From Paenibacillus ginsengihumi DSM 21568 (GTDB lineage: Bacteria; Bacillota; Bacilli; Paenibacillales; NBRC-103111): DNA of 49,987 bases. Positions 40,654-49,910 of the stretch are shown one piece after another (position 1 is the stretch's first letter; every line of letters starts with the position of its first letter). Made by a program: the position numbers and the translations under genes. The notes under the pieces are model-generated. The model ran no database searches, was not told the DNA's origin, and worked only from the letters and a program-made list of their open reading frames with translations. The stretch lies in NCBI RefSeq assembly GCF_000380965.1, contig NZ_KB905583.1, forward strand, positions 1-49,987, in the 5' to 3' direction.

Positions 40654-41578
40654 TATCGTACACCCGCTGCGAAGGAGCCTAACATCCGGCAGCAGAGTTG
40701 CATCATCCGCTGCGCTCCTTCGTACAGACTTGCCTAATCGTTATTTGTCCGGCTTGGCCTGCTTCCGATACGGGTCCAGACAAGCCGGACGCCACTTCCT
40801 GCACCGTTCCTGCCAAGCCGCTCACTCATCCGGGGACGTAAGCCGCTGCGACTGTCTGCCGAAGCATGTAAATTTTGCCGCCATCACAGAACATTCTTCC
40901 GCTCATTCATGACCCGCCCGTTCATCTTACGCTTTCGGAAAAACTAGCAACGGGTACCAATGTTACATATCATTACAAGATTTGCTCTTATTTGGCTGGT
41001 AAAATTGTTGCGTGATCTTTGCCGTGCGGGCTGCTTTTTGCTCCCGGGATCTGGATGATGGAGCTTTCGCCCATGAACATTTTTCGCCTCCAAACGGTTA
41101 TCAGCACATTTTATCACCCCAAAAACGAACTATTATAGGACAACCCGTATCTTTCGTTCGGCTTTATCGATGCCGCGTCCGTTCTGACTTTTTTGGCTTT
41201 ATTCACCAGTTATGCATTGCAGGTATCGCTTTCATTATCGCTTGCACCCGGAATGTTCTATTGTCGAGTTGACATTTTCATGTTATTCTATATGTACTTT
41301 GACCATTATAAAAACGGCTATATTGTAAGGTTTTTGCCATGATGGCCAAAACGGCGTTCGCGTATTTTGTCGAGACGGTCACTTTTTTTCTCTTCTCGTG
41401 ACCCTCTCCGGAAAATTCCGAGGCTCGTTGATCCATCGCAGTTAGGGGAATTTATGCAGCATATTTGTATGAATATGCAACGTTTTTCTGCCGGCATGGC
41501 TTCGTCTGTCGCCCGCGCGGCGGCGCGAACCGAACCTTACGTATAAGATGCGGAGTAATGGCGTACGATACTTTTTTT
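40654..41578. other. Long leader/intergenic region before gltB
   Basis: About 925 bases without a convincing gene. A CGAAGGAGC/GCTCCTTCG pair near 40674-40723 has a 35-base loop and no T-run. Near 41258 a perfect TTGACA occurs, and near 41298 TTGACC with TATTGT 16 bases on; either could be the gltB promoter. Downstream are GGTCAC/GTGACC (around 41376-41404) and GCATATT/AATATGC (41458-41479) hairpins, so a long structured leader is possible. I cannot match it to a known riboswitch. Confidence 0.5.
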
Positions 41579-41613
41579 GGGAGGTGACGGTCAGCCTGCT
41601 GACCATAAGAATG
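41579..41613 (+). promoter_or_regulatory. gltB ribosome site separated from its ATG by a hairpin
   Basis: GGGAGGTGA at 41579-41587 is 23 bases from the ATG at 41611. Between them GGTCAG-CCTG-CTGACC (41589-41604) forms a perfect 6-bp stem. If folded, it shortens the effective distance to about 7 bases. This decides the start call for gltB. Confidence 0.6.
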
Positions 41614-44600
41614 AATGAAGTTATGCGCAACGAAGGCCGTTTTCAACAGCTGCTCGCAACGGAGCACGATAGCTGCGGCATCATTTGTATCATCGAGAAA
41701 GACGGCAATCCTTCCCGCAACAATGTGCAAAAAGTGATCGACGCATTGGTAAAAACCGAGCATCGCTCGGGTTTCATTAACGGCGAGGGAGATGGCTGCG
41801 GCATCTTGACCGACATTCCCAGAGCGCTCTGGGAGAAAAAGCTGACGGACGCCGGTCTGGACGGCAAGCTCGCTTACGACCCGCGTTTTTCGATCGGGCA
41901 CATATTTGTTCCGCGCAAGCTCGACATCAGCGTGCAGGACATGCAGAACGGCATTCGCGAATTGTTCGCCCAGTTCCAGGTTAACATCATTCTGGAGCAG
42001 GAGAATCAAGTCGACAGCAGCGTGCTCGGACCGAACGGCAAAAACGACGAGCCGGTATTTTGGCAGATCGCCGCGATCTGCGAGAAACAGGAGGCGAACA
42101 TCGCCGACCATCTGTTCGAGCTTCATGTCGCTATTGAAGAGAAGTATACCGTTCATGTCGCTACGCTCAGCAATGTGACGGCTGCCTACAAAGTGATGGG
42201 CGCCGCGAGCATCTTGCCCAAATATTTCAATGATACCCGCGATCCGCTGTTTGCTGCCCAAGTAACGATCGGGCACAACCGTTATTCCACCAATACGGCC
42301 TCGAGCTTTTTCCGTGTTCAGCCATTCTCTCTCCTTGGTCATAACGGGGAGATCAATACTGTTAAGAAAATGCGTCTGGAAGCCGAGATGGTCGGCGTGC
42401 CGCTCGTGGACGGCGGCAGCGACTCCCAGGATATGAACCGGACGATCGAAACGTTCATTCACCGCTTCGGCCTCAGCCTGTTCGAAGCGATGGAGATTGT
42501 ATTCCCTCCGATTATTAACGAAATGAAGCAATATCGTCCCGAGCTGCAGGATCTCTACGTCTATTATCGGCAAATCTGGGGCCACTATGCGCAAGGCCCG
42601 GCTGCGATCGTATCCCGCTACGGCAACGAGTGCATTTTCAGCGTCGATGCGCTGGGGCTTCGTCCGCTGTGGATGGTGGAGAGCGAGACGTCGCTTTACT
42701 TCTCCTCCGAGCAGGGCGTCATCACGGTTGGCGAGATGGTCGCCGATCCGAAGCCGATCGCCCCTGGGGAGAAAATCGGCGTCGTCCTGACTCCGGGCGA
42801 GCATATTCAGGTCTATTCCTATCATCAGGTACAGGAGGCCGTGCTGGAGCGCGCCAGAGCCCGTCTGAAGCTGGACGGATTACGCAAGCACCTGAAGAAC
42901 GAGCTGCCCGAGGTGCAGGCCGAAGCCGACGCGGATATCGTGCCGACGGATTCGATCTACAGCGCCTTCGGCTGGGATCGCGACGGCATCTCGATGATCG
43001 AATCGACGGCAGAAACCGGCGCGGAGCCGATCCGTTCGCTCGGCCACGACTCGCCGCATGCGGCTCTCAACTGGGAACGCACGAATATTCCGGATTTTAT
43101 CAAGGAAAGCGTCGCTGTCGTCACGAACCCGGCGATCGACCGCGACCGGGAGATGGAGCATTTCTCGACCCGCGTCGTCGTAGGCCCGCGCCCTGCAATT
43201 TACGGCCAGCCTGACGATCAGCTTCGCCTGGAGCTTCTGTATCCGGTCGTCCTGGAAGGCAGCAACGGCGTCGATTCGCTGCAGGAGCTCGGACAACCGA
43301 GCAAAGAGCAGCTGCAAGCCTTGTATCAAGGCCGCACAACGACGCTCTCCCTCACCTTCGCCCGCGGCACATCCTTGCAGGATGCGCTCGATCGGTTGGC
43401 GGAGGAGGCGGTGCAGGCCGTCCGGAACGGAACGCAGCTGCTGGTGCTCGACGATAGCGCAGCTCATCAGAACGACCGTCTGTGGATGGACCCGCACCTG
43501 GCCGTATCGAAGCTCGATATCGCTCTGCGCGCCCAGAAGCTCGGCAGCGGAGACAACCTGCGCCGCCACGTTACCGTCCTGCTGCGCAGTGCGGCGATTC
43601 GCAATCTGCATGACATCGCCGTCGCCGTCGGTCTTGGCGCAGATGTGCTGTCGCCTTACGTCCTGTTCGCGACGGCAGCAGCCAAAGACGGAGCTGTCGG
43701 CGCGCGCAAAGTGTTCGTGGCCTTCATGAAAGGCTTGGAGAAGGTTATCTCCACAATCGGCACGCACGAGCTGCGCGGATATACGCGCTTCTTCTCATCC
43801 ATCGGCCTGAAGCCGGAAGTCGCCGAAGTGCTCGACATCGTCAACTATTTGGGCAGCGAGCAGGCCGGTACAGGCTTCGCCGAACTGGAGCAGGATGCCG
43901 AAGCCCGTTACGCGGACTTCAGCAATCCGAAGGCGAAAGCGTCCAGAAACTTCCGCTTCTTCCAACGCATGTGGAAAGCGCTCGGCGATGCGGCATCCGG
44001 CGCGGCTCCTTACAGCGACTACAGCAGCAAGCTGCGCGAGGAAGAGAAGAAAAATCCGATTTCCATCCGTCACGTTGCGGATTTCAATTACGAAAAAGCG
44101 TTGTCCGATGGCCGCAAGCCGCTTGACCCGTCCGAGGTTGAGATCGGCATTGGCGGACATGATCTGCCGATGCTCATCTCCTCCATGTCGTTCGGCTCGC
44201 AGAACGAGACGGCGTTCCGCGCCTATGCAGAAGCCGGCGAACGTCTGAACATGGTGACGATGAACGGCGAAGGCGGCGAAATCAAGGATATGCTCGGTCG
44301 CTACAAGCGGACGCGCGGCGCTCAGGTTGCTTCCGGACGCTTCGGCGTTAACGTCGAGCTGGCCAATGCGGTCGCCTTCCTGGAGATCAAGATCGGGCAA
44401 GGGGCGAAGCCGGGCGAAGGCGGTCACTTGCCGGGCTCCAAGGTTACGGCGAAAATCGCGGCGGCGCGGAACGCTACGATCGGTTCCGACCTGATCTCGC
44501 CGTCCAACAACCATGACATCTATTCGATCGAGGACTTGGCGCAGATCATTTCCGAGCTTAAGGAAGCCAGCGGACGCAAGGCGAAAATTATCGTCAAAGT

Positions 44601-46149
44601 TCCCGTCGTCCCGGGGATCGGCACGATCGCCGTGGGCGTGGCCAAAGCCGGCGCCGACGTCATCACGCTGTCCGGCTTCGACGGCGGTACGGGTGCAGCG
44701 CGGATTCATTCCATCACGCACGTCGGCCTGCCGACCGAGATCGGCACGAAGCTGGCGCACGTCGCCTTGATCGAAGCCGGCCTGCGTCACAAGGTCGAGC
44801 TGTGGTCGGACGGCGGCATGAAGTCCGGCGCTGACGTCGTCAAGATGGTGATGCTGGGCGCCAACCGCGTCGGCTTCGGTTCCATCGCCATGCAGTCCAT
44901 CGGCTGCACAACGTGCCGCGGCTGCCATCTCGATACCTGTCACGTTGGTATCGCCACCCAGATCGATTCGCTGGAGGAAGCCGAAGAGAAAGGCTTGCGC
45001 CGCTTCGTTCCGCGGGTGTACGATGTCGCTGTAGAATCGCTTGTTCGTCTGTTCGGCTCCATGGGCGAGGAAATTCGCGAAATCGTCGCTCAGCTCGGCT
45101 TCAAAAACCTGCAGGAGCTTGTCGGCCGTTCCGACCTGCTTCAGCAAGTGAACAAGTTGGATCGCATCGATCTCAGCGATCTCTTGCGCCCGGCGCCGTT
45201 GTCCTTTGCCGCCGCTCAAGATGCGCATGCGGAGGTTGCCGCCTCGGTATCTTCCGACATCCGGATCGCCGCCGGCGCCGAAGGCCAGGAGTTCTTCCCG
45301 GACAGCGTCTCCTGGGACGGACCGATTGAGCGCAAATGGTCCAAGGTCGATGCCGAATCGCGTATTCTCGGAAGCCGTTACTCGAGCCATCGGGTGCGCG
45401 ACCGTTTCGACGGCAGCTACGACGAGTTGCCGGAAGTGTCCATCCATATCACCGATGGTTCCATTCCAGGCAACGGCCTCGCTGCATTCAATGCGCGCGG
45501 CGTGAACATCAGGGTGCTCGGCGGCGCTGAGGACGGCGTCGGCAAAATGTCGCTCGGCGGCCGCGTCGCCATCATGAAGGCGCCCAGCAAGCTGAAGCAA
45601 TTCATCAACGGTTCCGTCGGCAAATCGTTCGGCTACGGCGCTCAAAAGGGCCTGTTCCTGATCCAGGGCAATGCGGACTCCCGCGCCTGCATCCGGTTCT
45701 CCGGAGCGGACGTCGTCTTTGGCGGAGAAATTACCGCCCCGCTGCAGGACGAACTCGGCGGCATTGCAAACCGCGCTAACCTGAAGGGCTTTGCCTTCGA
45801 GTATATGACGAACGGCCGCGCTGTCGTCTTGGGCGACCCGGGTCCGTGGATTTGCGCAGGGATGACCGGCGGCGTCATTTATCAACGCCTCGTGCCTGAG
45901 TTCGGTCTCGATCAGGCAGCGATCGAGCGCCGGATCGCCAAAGGCGCCAAGGTCAAAATCGAGCCGATCGGCCCACAAAGCATCCAGGATCTGAACGAGC
46001 TGCTCGGCGCTTACCACGATGAACTCGTCAAATCCGGCCAGCCGGACGCCGCGGCGAAGATCGAGACGTTGCTGAGCGATTTGAGCGCCCACTTCGTGCG
46101 CATCGCTCCGGTCGGTCTGCAAGCCGACCAATCCGTTGCTACAGAATAA
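41611..46149 (+). CDS. gltB: Glutamate synthase large subunit
   Basis: The 1512-residue protein (also called gltA in Bacillus) makes two glutamates from glutamine and 2-oxoglutarate. The N-terminal amidotransferase nucleophile is Cys22 in ATEHDSCGI; preceding residues form a propeptide to be cleaved. Then come the GEGDGCGI segment, a linker domain, and the FMN/synthase domain: KPGEGGHLPGSKVTAKIAAA, SPSNNHDIYSIEDLAQII, LSGFDGGTGAARI and SDGGMKSGADVVKM. The 3Fe-4S cysteines lie in CTTCRGCHLDTCHVG. The C-terminal beta-helix domain (GQKG..., GNADSRACIRFSGADVVFGG) is complete. No small subunit gltD is adjacent; a terminator follows at once. Start discussed at the ribosome-site entry. Confidence 0.96.
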   Translation: MNEVMRNEGRFQQLLATEHDSCGIICIIEKDGNPSRNNVQKVIDALVKTEHRSGFINGEGDGCGILTDIPRALWEKKLTDAGLDGKLAYDPRFSIGHIFVPRKLDISVQDMQNGIRELFAQFQVNIILEQENQVDSSVLGPNGKNDEPVFWQIAAICEKQEANIADHLFELHVAIEEKYTVHVATLSNVTAAYKVMGAASILPKYFNDTRDPLFAAQVTIGHNRYSTNTASSFFRVQPFSLLGHNGEINTVKKMRLEAEMVGVPLVDGGSDSQDMNRTIETFIHRFGLSLFEAMEIVFPPIINEMKQYRPELQDLYVYYRQIWGHYAQGPAAIVSRYGNECIFSVDALGLRPLWMVESETSLYFSSEQGVITVGEMVADPKPIAPGEKIGVVLTPGEHIQVYSYHQVQEAVLERARARLKLDGLRKHLKNELPEVQAEADADIVPTDSIYSAFGWDRDGISMIESTAETGAEPIRSLGHDSPHAALNWERTNIPDFIKESVAVVTNPAIDRDREMEHFSTRVVVGPRPAIYGQPDDQLRLELLYPVVLEGSNGVDSLQELGQPSKEQLQALYQGRTTTLSLTFARGTSLQDALDRLAEEAVQAVRNGTQLLVLDDSAAHQNDRLWMDPHLAVSKLDIALRAQKLGSGDNLRRHVTVLLRSAAIRNLHDIAVAVGLGADVLSPYVLFATAAAKDGAVGARKVFVAFMKGLEKVISTIGTHELRGYTRFFSSIGLKPEVAEVLDIVNYLGSEQAGTGFAELEQDAEARYADFSNPKAKASRNFRFFQRMWKALGDAASGAAPYSDYSSKLREEEKKNPISIRHVADFNYEKALSDGRKPLDPSEVEIGIGGHDLPMLISSMSFGSQNETAFRAYAEAGERLNMVTMNGEGGEIKDMLGRYKRTRGAQVASGRFGVNVELANAVAFLEIKIGQGAKPGEGGHLPGSKVTAKIAAARNATIGSDLISPSNNHDIYSIEDLAQIISELKEASGRKAKIIVKVPVVPGIGTIAVGVAKAGADVITLSGFDGGTGAARIHSITHVGLPTEIGTKLAHVALIEAGLRHKVELWSDGGMKSGADVVKMVMLGANRVGFGSIAMQSIGCTTCRGCHLDTCHVGIATQIDSLEEAEEKGLRRFVPRVYDVAVESLVRLFGSMGEEIREIVAQLGFKNLQELVGRSDLLQQVNKLDRIDLSDLLRPAPLSFAAAQDAHAEVAASVSSDIRIAAGAEGQEFFPDSVSWDGPIERKWSKVDAESRILGSRYSSHRVRDRFDGSYDELPEVSIHITDGSIPGNGLAAFNARGVNIRVLGGAEDGVGKMSLGGRVAIMKAPSKLKQFINGSVGKSFGYGAQKGLFLIQGNADSRACIRFSGADVVFGGEITAPLQDELGGIANRANLKGFAFEYMTNGRAVVLGDPGPWICAGMTGGVIYQRLVPEFGLDQAAIERRIAKGAKVKIEPIGPQSIQDLNELLGAYHDELVKSGQPDAAAKIETLLSDLSAHFVRIAPVGLQADQSVATE

Positions 46150-46165
46150 TCTCACGCATGACAAA

Positions 46166-46204
46166 GCGCCCTTTCAAGCTTAACGAGCCTGGAAGGGCGG
46201 TTTT
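46166..46204 (+). terminator. Terminator of gltB
   Basis: GCGCCCTTTC pairs with GGAAGGGCG across a short loop, followed by TTTT, 17 bases after the gltB stop. Confidence 0.75.
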
Positions 46205-46209
46205 ATATG

Positions 46210-46259
46210 AAAAAAAAGCCCGTTTCCTCGTTCCTATGGAACAAAGAAGCGGGCTTTTT
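46210..46259 (-). terminator. Terminator of the kduD-kdgK-kdgA operon
   Basis: AAAAAGCCCG and CGGGCTTTTT enclose a loop with an inner GTTCC/GGAAC stem. T-runs on both strands make it usable in both directions; it is 14 bases past the kdgA stop. Confidence 0.85.
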
Positions 46260-46272
46260 CTTAGCTTGTTTC

Positions 46273-46935
46273 TTACGCTTTAGCGGCGCGGTAAGCTTCG
46301 ATATATTGCGCTGCTTTCTTGGCGACGAGGCCGTAATCTCCTGTCTTGACTGCCTCCGTGGTAAGATCGGAACCGATGCCTACAGCAACCGCTCCGGCCT
46401 TGATCCATTCCCCGAGGTTACTCAAGGATACGCCGCCGGTCGGCATGATGTTCGCTTGCGGAAGCGGCCCTTTGATCGCCTTAATCATCGACGGGGAGTA
46501 CAGGTTGCCCGGGAACAGCTTGACGATGTCGACGCCCAGCTCCAATGCGCGCTGAATTTCCTGAATGGTCATTACGCCAGGCATGACCGGGATGCGGTAA
46601 CGGTTGCAAAGGGTAACCGTATCGGGATTCAGCGACGGACCGACCACGAATTCGGCTCCGCTCAAAATCGCTGCGCGCGCCGTTTCCGGATCAAGCACCG
46701 TACCTACCCCGATAATGGCATAATTGCCCTTATCGTTCGCCGTGCTCGAATATTTCTTGGCCAGCTTCTCGATCGCCTGCAGCGCGAATGGAACGGTCAT
46801 CGTGACTTCGATCACCTTGATGCCGCCCTCAATCGCCTGCTCTGCCATTTCCACGACTTCCTCCGGTGTTTCGCCGCGCAGAACAGCAACAACGCCTTCT
46901 TCCGAGATTTGCTGAAGCAATTTGAGCTTTTTCAT
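46273..46935 (-). CDS. kdgA: 2-keto-3-deoxy-6-phosphogluconate aldolase
   Basis: The 220-residue class I aldolase (also named eda) splits KDPG into pyruvate and glyceraldehyde-3-phosphate. Visible motifs are VVAVLRGETPEE, IGVGTVLDPETA, the Schiff-base strand VDIVKLFPGNLYSP with the catalytic Lys, and IMPTGGVSLSN with AVGIGSDL for phosphate binding. I prefer ATG 46935 (MKKLKLLQQ), the usual family start; ATG 46947 four codons earlier is possible, and both ribosome sites are weak, which suggests translation coupled to kdgK, 30 bases upstream. It is the last gene of the operon. Confidence 0.93.
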   Translation of the reverse strand: MKKLKLLQQISEEGVVAVLRGETPEEVVEMAEQAIEGGIKVIEVTMTVPFALQAIEKLAKKYSSTANDKGNYAIIGVGTVLDPETARAAILSGAEFVVGPSLNPDTVTLCNRYRIPVMPGVMTIQEIQRALELGVDIVKLFPGNLYSPSMIKAIKGPLPQANIMPTGGVSLSNLGEWIKAGAVAVGIGSDLTTEAVKTGDYGLVAKKAAQYIEAYRAAKA

Positions 46936-46964
46936 ATTCAGAATCATCCGTTTCTATATGATGT

Positions 46965-47927
46965 TTAGCGTTCGACGTGCTGCACGTTGTTCAGGAAAGC
47001 TTCTACTTGCTCCCACGTCGGAATGCCCTCCCAGTCGCCTTCCATTTGGACGACCATACAACCGATCAGGTTGCCAAGCCGGACCGCTTCGCTCAAGCTT
47101 TGTCCCTTCAGCAGCCCGACGATGAAGCCCGCGCAAAAGCCGTCCCCGGCCCCGACCGTATCGACGACCTGCTTCGCTTCAAAGTACGGAACGGAGCTGA
47201 CCTTGCCATTTTCCACAATGTAGGTGACGTTGTCTCCGCCCTTGATGATGGAGACGCCCTGCAAGGCGCTCAGCTTCGCTACGATCTCATCAAAGGATTC
47301 CGTCTCATAGAGAAGCTTCAGCTCATCCAGGCCGGGAAGGAAATAATCCGCCTGTTCGGCCAGCTCCAGCAGCACCGGCCGAGCCGCTTCCAGAGTCCAC
47401 AGCTTCAGCCGCAAATTCGGGTCGAACAGCACCTTGACTCCGTTCTTCTTGGCCAACCTCACCGCTTCCTTCGCGGTCTCGAGGCAAGTTTCGCTGAGTG
47501 CCGGCGTAATGCCCGTGACGTGCAAATATTGCGCCTGCTTGATGTAATCCTCATCCAGATGCTCCGGCCTCATTGTGCTCGCTGCTGAGCCTTTGCGATA
47601 ATAATAAACGGATGTTTTGCCGGATACGACCTCGCGCAGCATAAGCCCCGTAGGCGCCTCCGCCGTCTGTACGACGCGGGAGACGTCCACGCCTTCGCCG
47701 CGTATTTTCTTCAAAATCATCGTGCCGAGCGGGTCCTTGCCCAGTCTGCTGAACCATCCGACGCGATGGCCAAGACGCGACACGCCGATCGCCACGTTGC
47801 TTTCCGCACCGCCAAACAGTCCTTGAAAATGCGACGCATACTCGATACCCTTGGCATTGTCCGGCATCATCAGCGCCATCGTTTCTCCAAAAGTGATAAT
47901 CTCCGGCTGGAACATTTGGTTCTGCAT
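46965..47927 (-). CDS. kdgK: 2-keto-3-deoxygluconate kinase
   Basis: The 320-residue PfkB-family kinase phosphorylates KDG to KDPG. It has GGAESNVAIGVSRLGHRVGW near the start, LFDPNLRLKLW, and the PfkB signature 2 VVDTVGAGDGFCAGFIVGLL with the catalytic Asp in GAGD. ATG 47927 follows AGAGGG and sits 14 bases after the kduD stop; an earlier ATG at 47942 is less well placed. Between kduD and kdgA it links uronate or pectin breakdown to central metabolism. Confidence 0.94.
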   Translation of the reverse strand: MQNQMFQPEIITFGETMALMMPDNAKGIEYASHFQGLFGGAESNVAIGVSRLGHRVGWFSRLGKDPLGTMILKKIRGEGVDVSRVVQTAEAPTGLMLREVVSGKTSVYYYRKGSAASTMRPEHLDEDYIKQAQYLHVTGITPALSETCLETAKEAVRLAKKNGVKVLFDPNLRLKLWTLEAARPVLLELAEQADYFLPGLDELKLLYETESFDEIVAKLSALQGVSIIKGGDNVTYIVENGKVSSVPYFEAKQVVDTVGAGDGFCAGFIVGLLKGQSLSEAVRLGNLIGCMVVQMEGDWEGIPTWEQVEAFLNNVQHVER

Positions 47928-47941
47928 GCTGCCCTCTGCCA

Positions 47942-48697
47942 TTATCTTGTCATCCATCCGCCGTCGACGCAGATCACTTCGCCGCTCATGTAATCCGAAG
48001 CTCGGGAGGCAAGGAAAATAACCGGCCCTTGCAGATCCTCAGGCGTGCCCCAGCGGCCTGCCGGAATACGCACGAGAATTTGCTCGTTACGCGTTTTATC
48101 GGCTCTCAGAGCGGCCGTATTATCGGTCTCCATATAGCCTGGCGCGATAGCGTTCACTTGAATATTCTTGCTGGCCCATTCATTTGCAAGCGCCTTCGTT
48201 ACGCCGGCAATCGCATGCTTGGATGCGGTATATCCCGGAACATTGATGCCGCCCTGGAAACTGAGCATCGAAGCGATGTTGATGATTTTGCCCGAACCTT
48301 GCTCAATCATGTGCCGCCCTACCTGCTGCGAGAGGAAGAAGGCTGCATGCAAATTCAGATTAATGACGTCGTGCCAATCTTGAGCGCTGTGGTCAGCTGC
48401 AGGCGTGCGGCGAATAATGCCGGCATTGTTGACAAGAATGTCGATTTTGCCGAATGCGGCGATCGCTTCTTTCACAACCTTCTCCACTGCGCCCTCTTCC
48501 ATCAGGTTCGCGACGATCGTATGCGTCTTGCGTCCCATCGATTCAATTTGCTGCTGCGTTTCGCGATTGCGGTCGTTGCTCGTTACGATGATAATATCGG
48601 CTCCGGCCTTCGCCAAGCCCAAAGAAATGCCTCCACCAAGGCCGACCGCTCCGCCAGTGACCAATGCAACTTTTCCGGACAAATCGAAGAAATTCAT
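47942..48697 (-). CDS. kduD: 2-dehydro-3-deoxy-D-gluconate 5-dehydrogenase
   Basis: The 251-residue short-chain dehydrogenase begins MNFFDLSGKVALVTGGAVGL, with the NAD-binding TGGAVGLGGGI motif, NNAG, catalytic Ser in NIASMLSF and YTASK with catalytic Tyr and Lys. The start motif and the end GEVICVDGGW fit KduD, which interconverts 2,5-diketo-3-deoxygluconate and KDG during pectin or hexuronate use. Its gene neighbours kdgK and kdgA take the product on to KDPG and then to trioses. No kduI or transporter is in the window. ATG 48697 is preferred over upstream codons because GGGGTG lies in front of it. The exact substrate is inferred from context; related SDRs with gluconate activity exist. Confidence 0.88.
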   Translation of the reverse strand: MNFFDLSGKVALVTGGAVGLGGGISLGLAKAGADIIIVTSNDRNRETQQQIESMGRKTHTIVANLMEEGAVEKVVKEAIAAFGKIDILVNNAGIIRRTPAADHSAQDWHDVINLNLHAAFFLSQQVGRHMIEQGSGKIINIASMLSFQGGINVPGYTASKHAIAGVTKALANEWASKNIQVNAIAPGYMETDNTAALRADKTRNEQILVRIPAGRWGTPEDLQGPVIFLASRASDYMSGEVICVDGGWMTR

Positions 48698-48947
48698 CTC
48701 AGCACCCCATTTAAACATAATCATTGCTCATTTGCCCGCTGCCTCTGCTAGTCTGGCATTCTGCGAGCACACCTGTCCATCTCTACTATTATAAGCCATA
48801 TAATCTGAATGTGCCATATGCCTCCATGCTTTTGCCACATCGCTTTCGGCCAGGCTTCTATTGGCTATTGCTTCGTAGAATCAAAAAACTCTCGCCCTAT
48901 ACAGAATTCTGCACCAGCGAGAGTTCATCGCTTATATATAATAAGAG

Positions 48948-49021
48948 CGTCCCAGGAGGGATTCGAACCCCCGACACACGGCTTAGAAGGCCGTTGCTCT
49001 ATCCAGCTGAGCTACTGGGAC
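48948..49021 (-). tRNA. tRNA-Arg (TCT)
   Basis: Complete cloverleaf on the minus strand; acceptor GTCCCAG/CTGGGAC, anticodon loop CTTCTAA, GGTTCGAATCC in the T arm. No encoded CCA. Last gene of the cluster in transcription order. Confidence 0.95.
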
Positions 49022-49140
49022 ATAGGCTAGAATATAATATCATAAAAACATCAAAAAATCAATGAACCTTCAAACCAACGTTTCGCCTTCATTCAAACAA
49101 AAAAGAGCTCGTTAGCCCTCGTCGTTCAGACATTATAGAA

Positions 49141-49211
49141 AGCGGGTGATGGGAATCGAACCCACGCTACCAGCTTGGAAGGCTGGAGTTCTACCATTGA
49201 ACTACACCCGC
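49141..49211 (-). tRNA. tRNA-Gly (TCC)
   Basis: Acceptor GCGGGTG/CACCCGC, anticodon TCC in CTTCCAA, T arm GGGTTCGATTCCC. No encoded CCA. Confidence 0.95.
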
Positions 49212-49218
49212 AGCATGG

Positions 49219-49292
49219 TCGGGACGACACGATTCGAACATGCGACCCCCTGGTCCCAAACCAGGTGCTCTACCAAGCTGAGCTACGTCCCG
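49219..49292 (-). tRNA. tRNA-Pro (TGG)
   Basis: Acceptor CGGGACG/CGTCCCG, anticodon TGG in TTTGGGA, T arm with TGTTCGAATC. Starts 8 bases after the tRNA-Leu end. Confidence 0.95.
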
Positions 49293-49299
49293 GCTAAAA

Positions 49300-49382
49300 T
49301 GCTGGTGAAGGGACTTGAACCCCCACTCCCTCGCGGGAAGCGGATTTTGAGTCCGCCGCGTCTGCCATTCCGCCACACCAGC
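49300..49382 (-). tRNA. tRNA-Leu (CAA)
   Basis: Acceptor GCTGGTG/CACCAGC, anticodon CAA in CTCAAAA, and a long variable arm (CTTCCCGCGAGGGAG) as expected for class II tRNA. Confidence 0.95.
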
Positions 49383-49390
49383 AAATGAAA

Positions 49391-49465
49391 TGGAGCGGAA
49401 GACGGGATTCGAACCCGCGACCCTCGCCTTGGCAAGGCGATGCTCTACCCCTGAGCCACTTCCGC
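49391..49465 (-). tRNA. tRNA-Gly (GCC)
   Basis: Acceptor GCGGAAG/CTTCCGC, anticodon GCC in TTGCCAA, T arm CGGGTTCGAATCCCG. The 3' CCA is encoded. Confidence 0.95.
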
Positions 49466-49474
49466 GTACAAAAG

Positions 49475-49547
49475 TGAGCCATGTAGGACTCGAACCTACG
49501 ACACCCTGATTAAAAGTCAGGTGCTCTACCAGCTGAGCTAATGGCTC
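49475..49547 (-). tRNA. tRNA-Lys (TTT)
   Basis: Acceptor GAGCCAT/ATGGCTC, anticodon TTT in CTTTTAA, T arm AGGTTCGAGTCCT. No encoded CCA. Confidence 0.95.
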
Positions 49548-49597
49548 GTGATGGACCCAAAGTCAAGCATGAATATTGACTTTGGGAGAATGAAATA

Positions 49598-49669
49598 CTG
49601 GGGATCTAGGATTCGAACCTAGGCATGACGGAGTCAAAGTCCGTTGCCTTACCGCTTGGCTAATCCCCA
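49598..49669 (-). tRNA. tRNA-Gln (TTG)
   Basis: Acceptor TGGGGAT/ATCCCCA (U1-A72 as in other tRNA-Gln), anticodon TTG in CTTTGAC, T arm AGGTTCGAATCCT. Confidence 0.95.
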
Positions 49670-49678
49670 ATGTACAAG

Positions 49679-49752
49679 GGCGATCGAAGGGAATCGAACC
49701 CTCGAATGTCGGAGCCACAATCCGATGCGTTAGCCACTTCGCCACGACCGCC
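49679..49752 (-). tRNA. tRNA-His (GTG)
   Basis: Acceptor GCGGTCG/CGATCGC with the extra G at -1 opposite discriminator C73, the histidine identity pair; anticodon GTG in TTGTGGC. Confidence 0.95.
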
Positions 49753-49762
49753 ATAAGTATGG

Positions 49763-49834
49763 TGCCGTCGAGAGGAGTCGAACCTCCGACCTACGCATTA
49801 CGAGTGCGTTGCTCTGCCTCTGAGCTACGACGGC
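49763..49834 (-). tRNA. tRNA-Thr (CGT)
   Basis: Acceptor GCCGTCG/CGACGGC, anticodon stem ACGCA/TGCGT with loop CTCGTAA giving anticodon CGT, T arm GAGGTTCGACTCC. Confidence 0.93.
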
Positions 49835-49910
49835 ATAGTTATAATTGCATTCGAAGCTTTCGCTCCGACCAACCCACCCGGGTTCTCATCCCTGCAAAGA
49901 AGCTAACTCA

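Noticed and set aside
40669-40728. Rho-independent terminator after hemL
   Set aside because: The CGAAGGAGC/GCTCCTTCG stem has a 35-base loop and no T-run.
43795-46164. A 789-codon minus-strand frame opposite gltB
   Set aside because: Antisense to the FMN and Fe-S domains of gltB; peptide composition is that of a shadow.
48790-48830. Sigma54-type promoter before kduD (TGGCAC word)
   Set aside because: The required TTGCA-type element at -12 is missing at the proper distance.
49022-49140. 5S or other stable RNA between the tRNA-Arg and tRNA-Gly genes
   Set aside because: The 119 bases are A-rich, without rRNA-like sequence or a strong fold.
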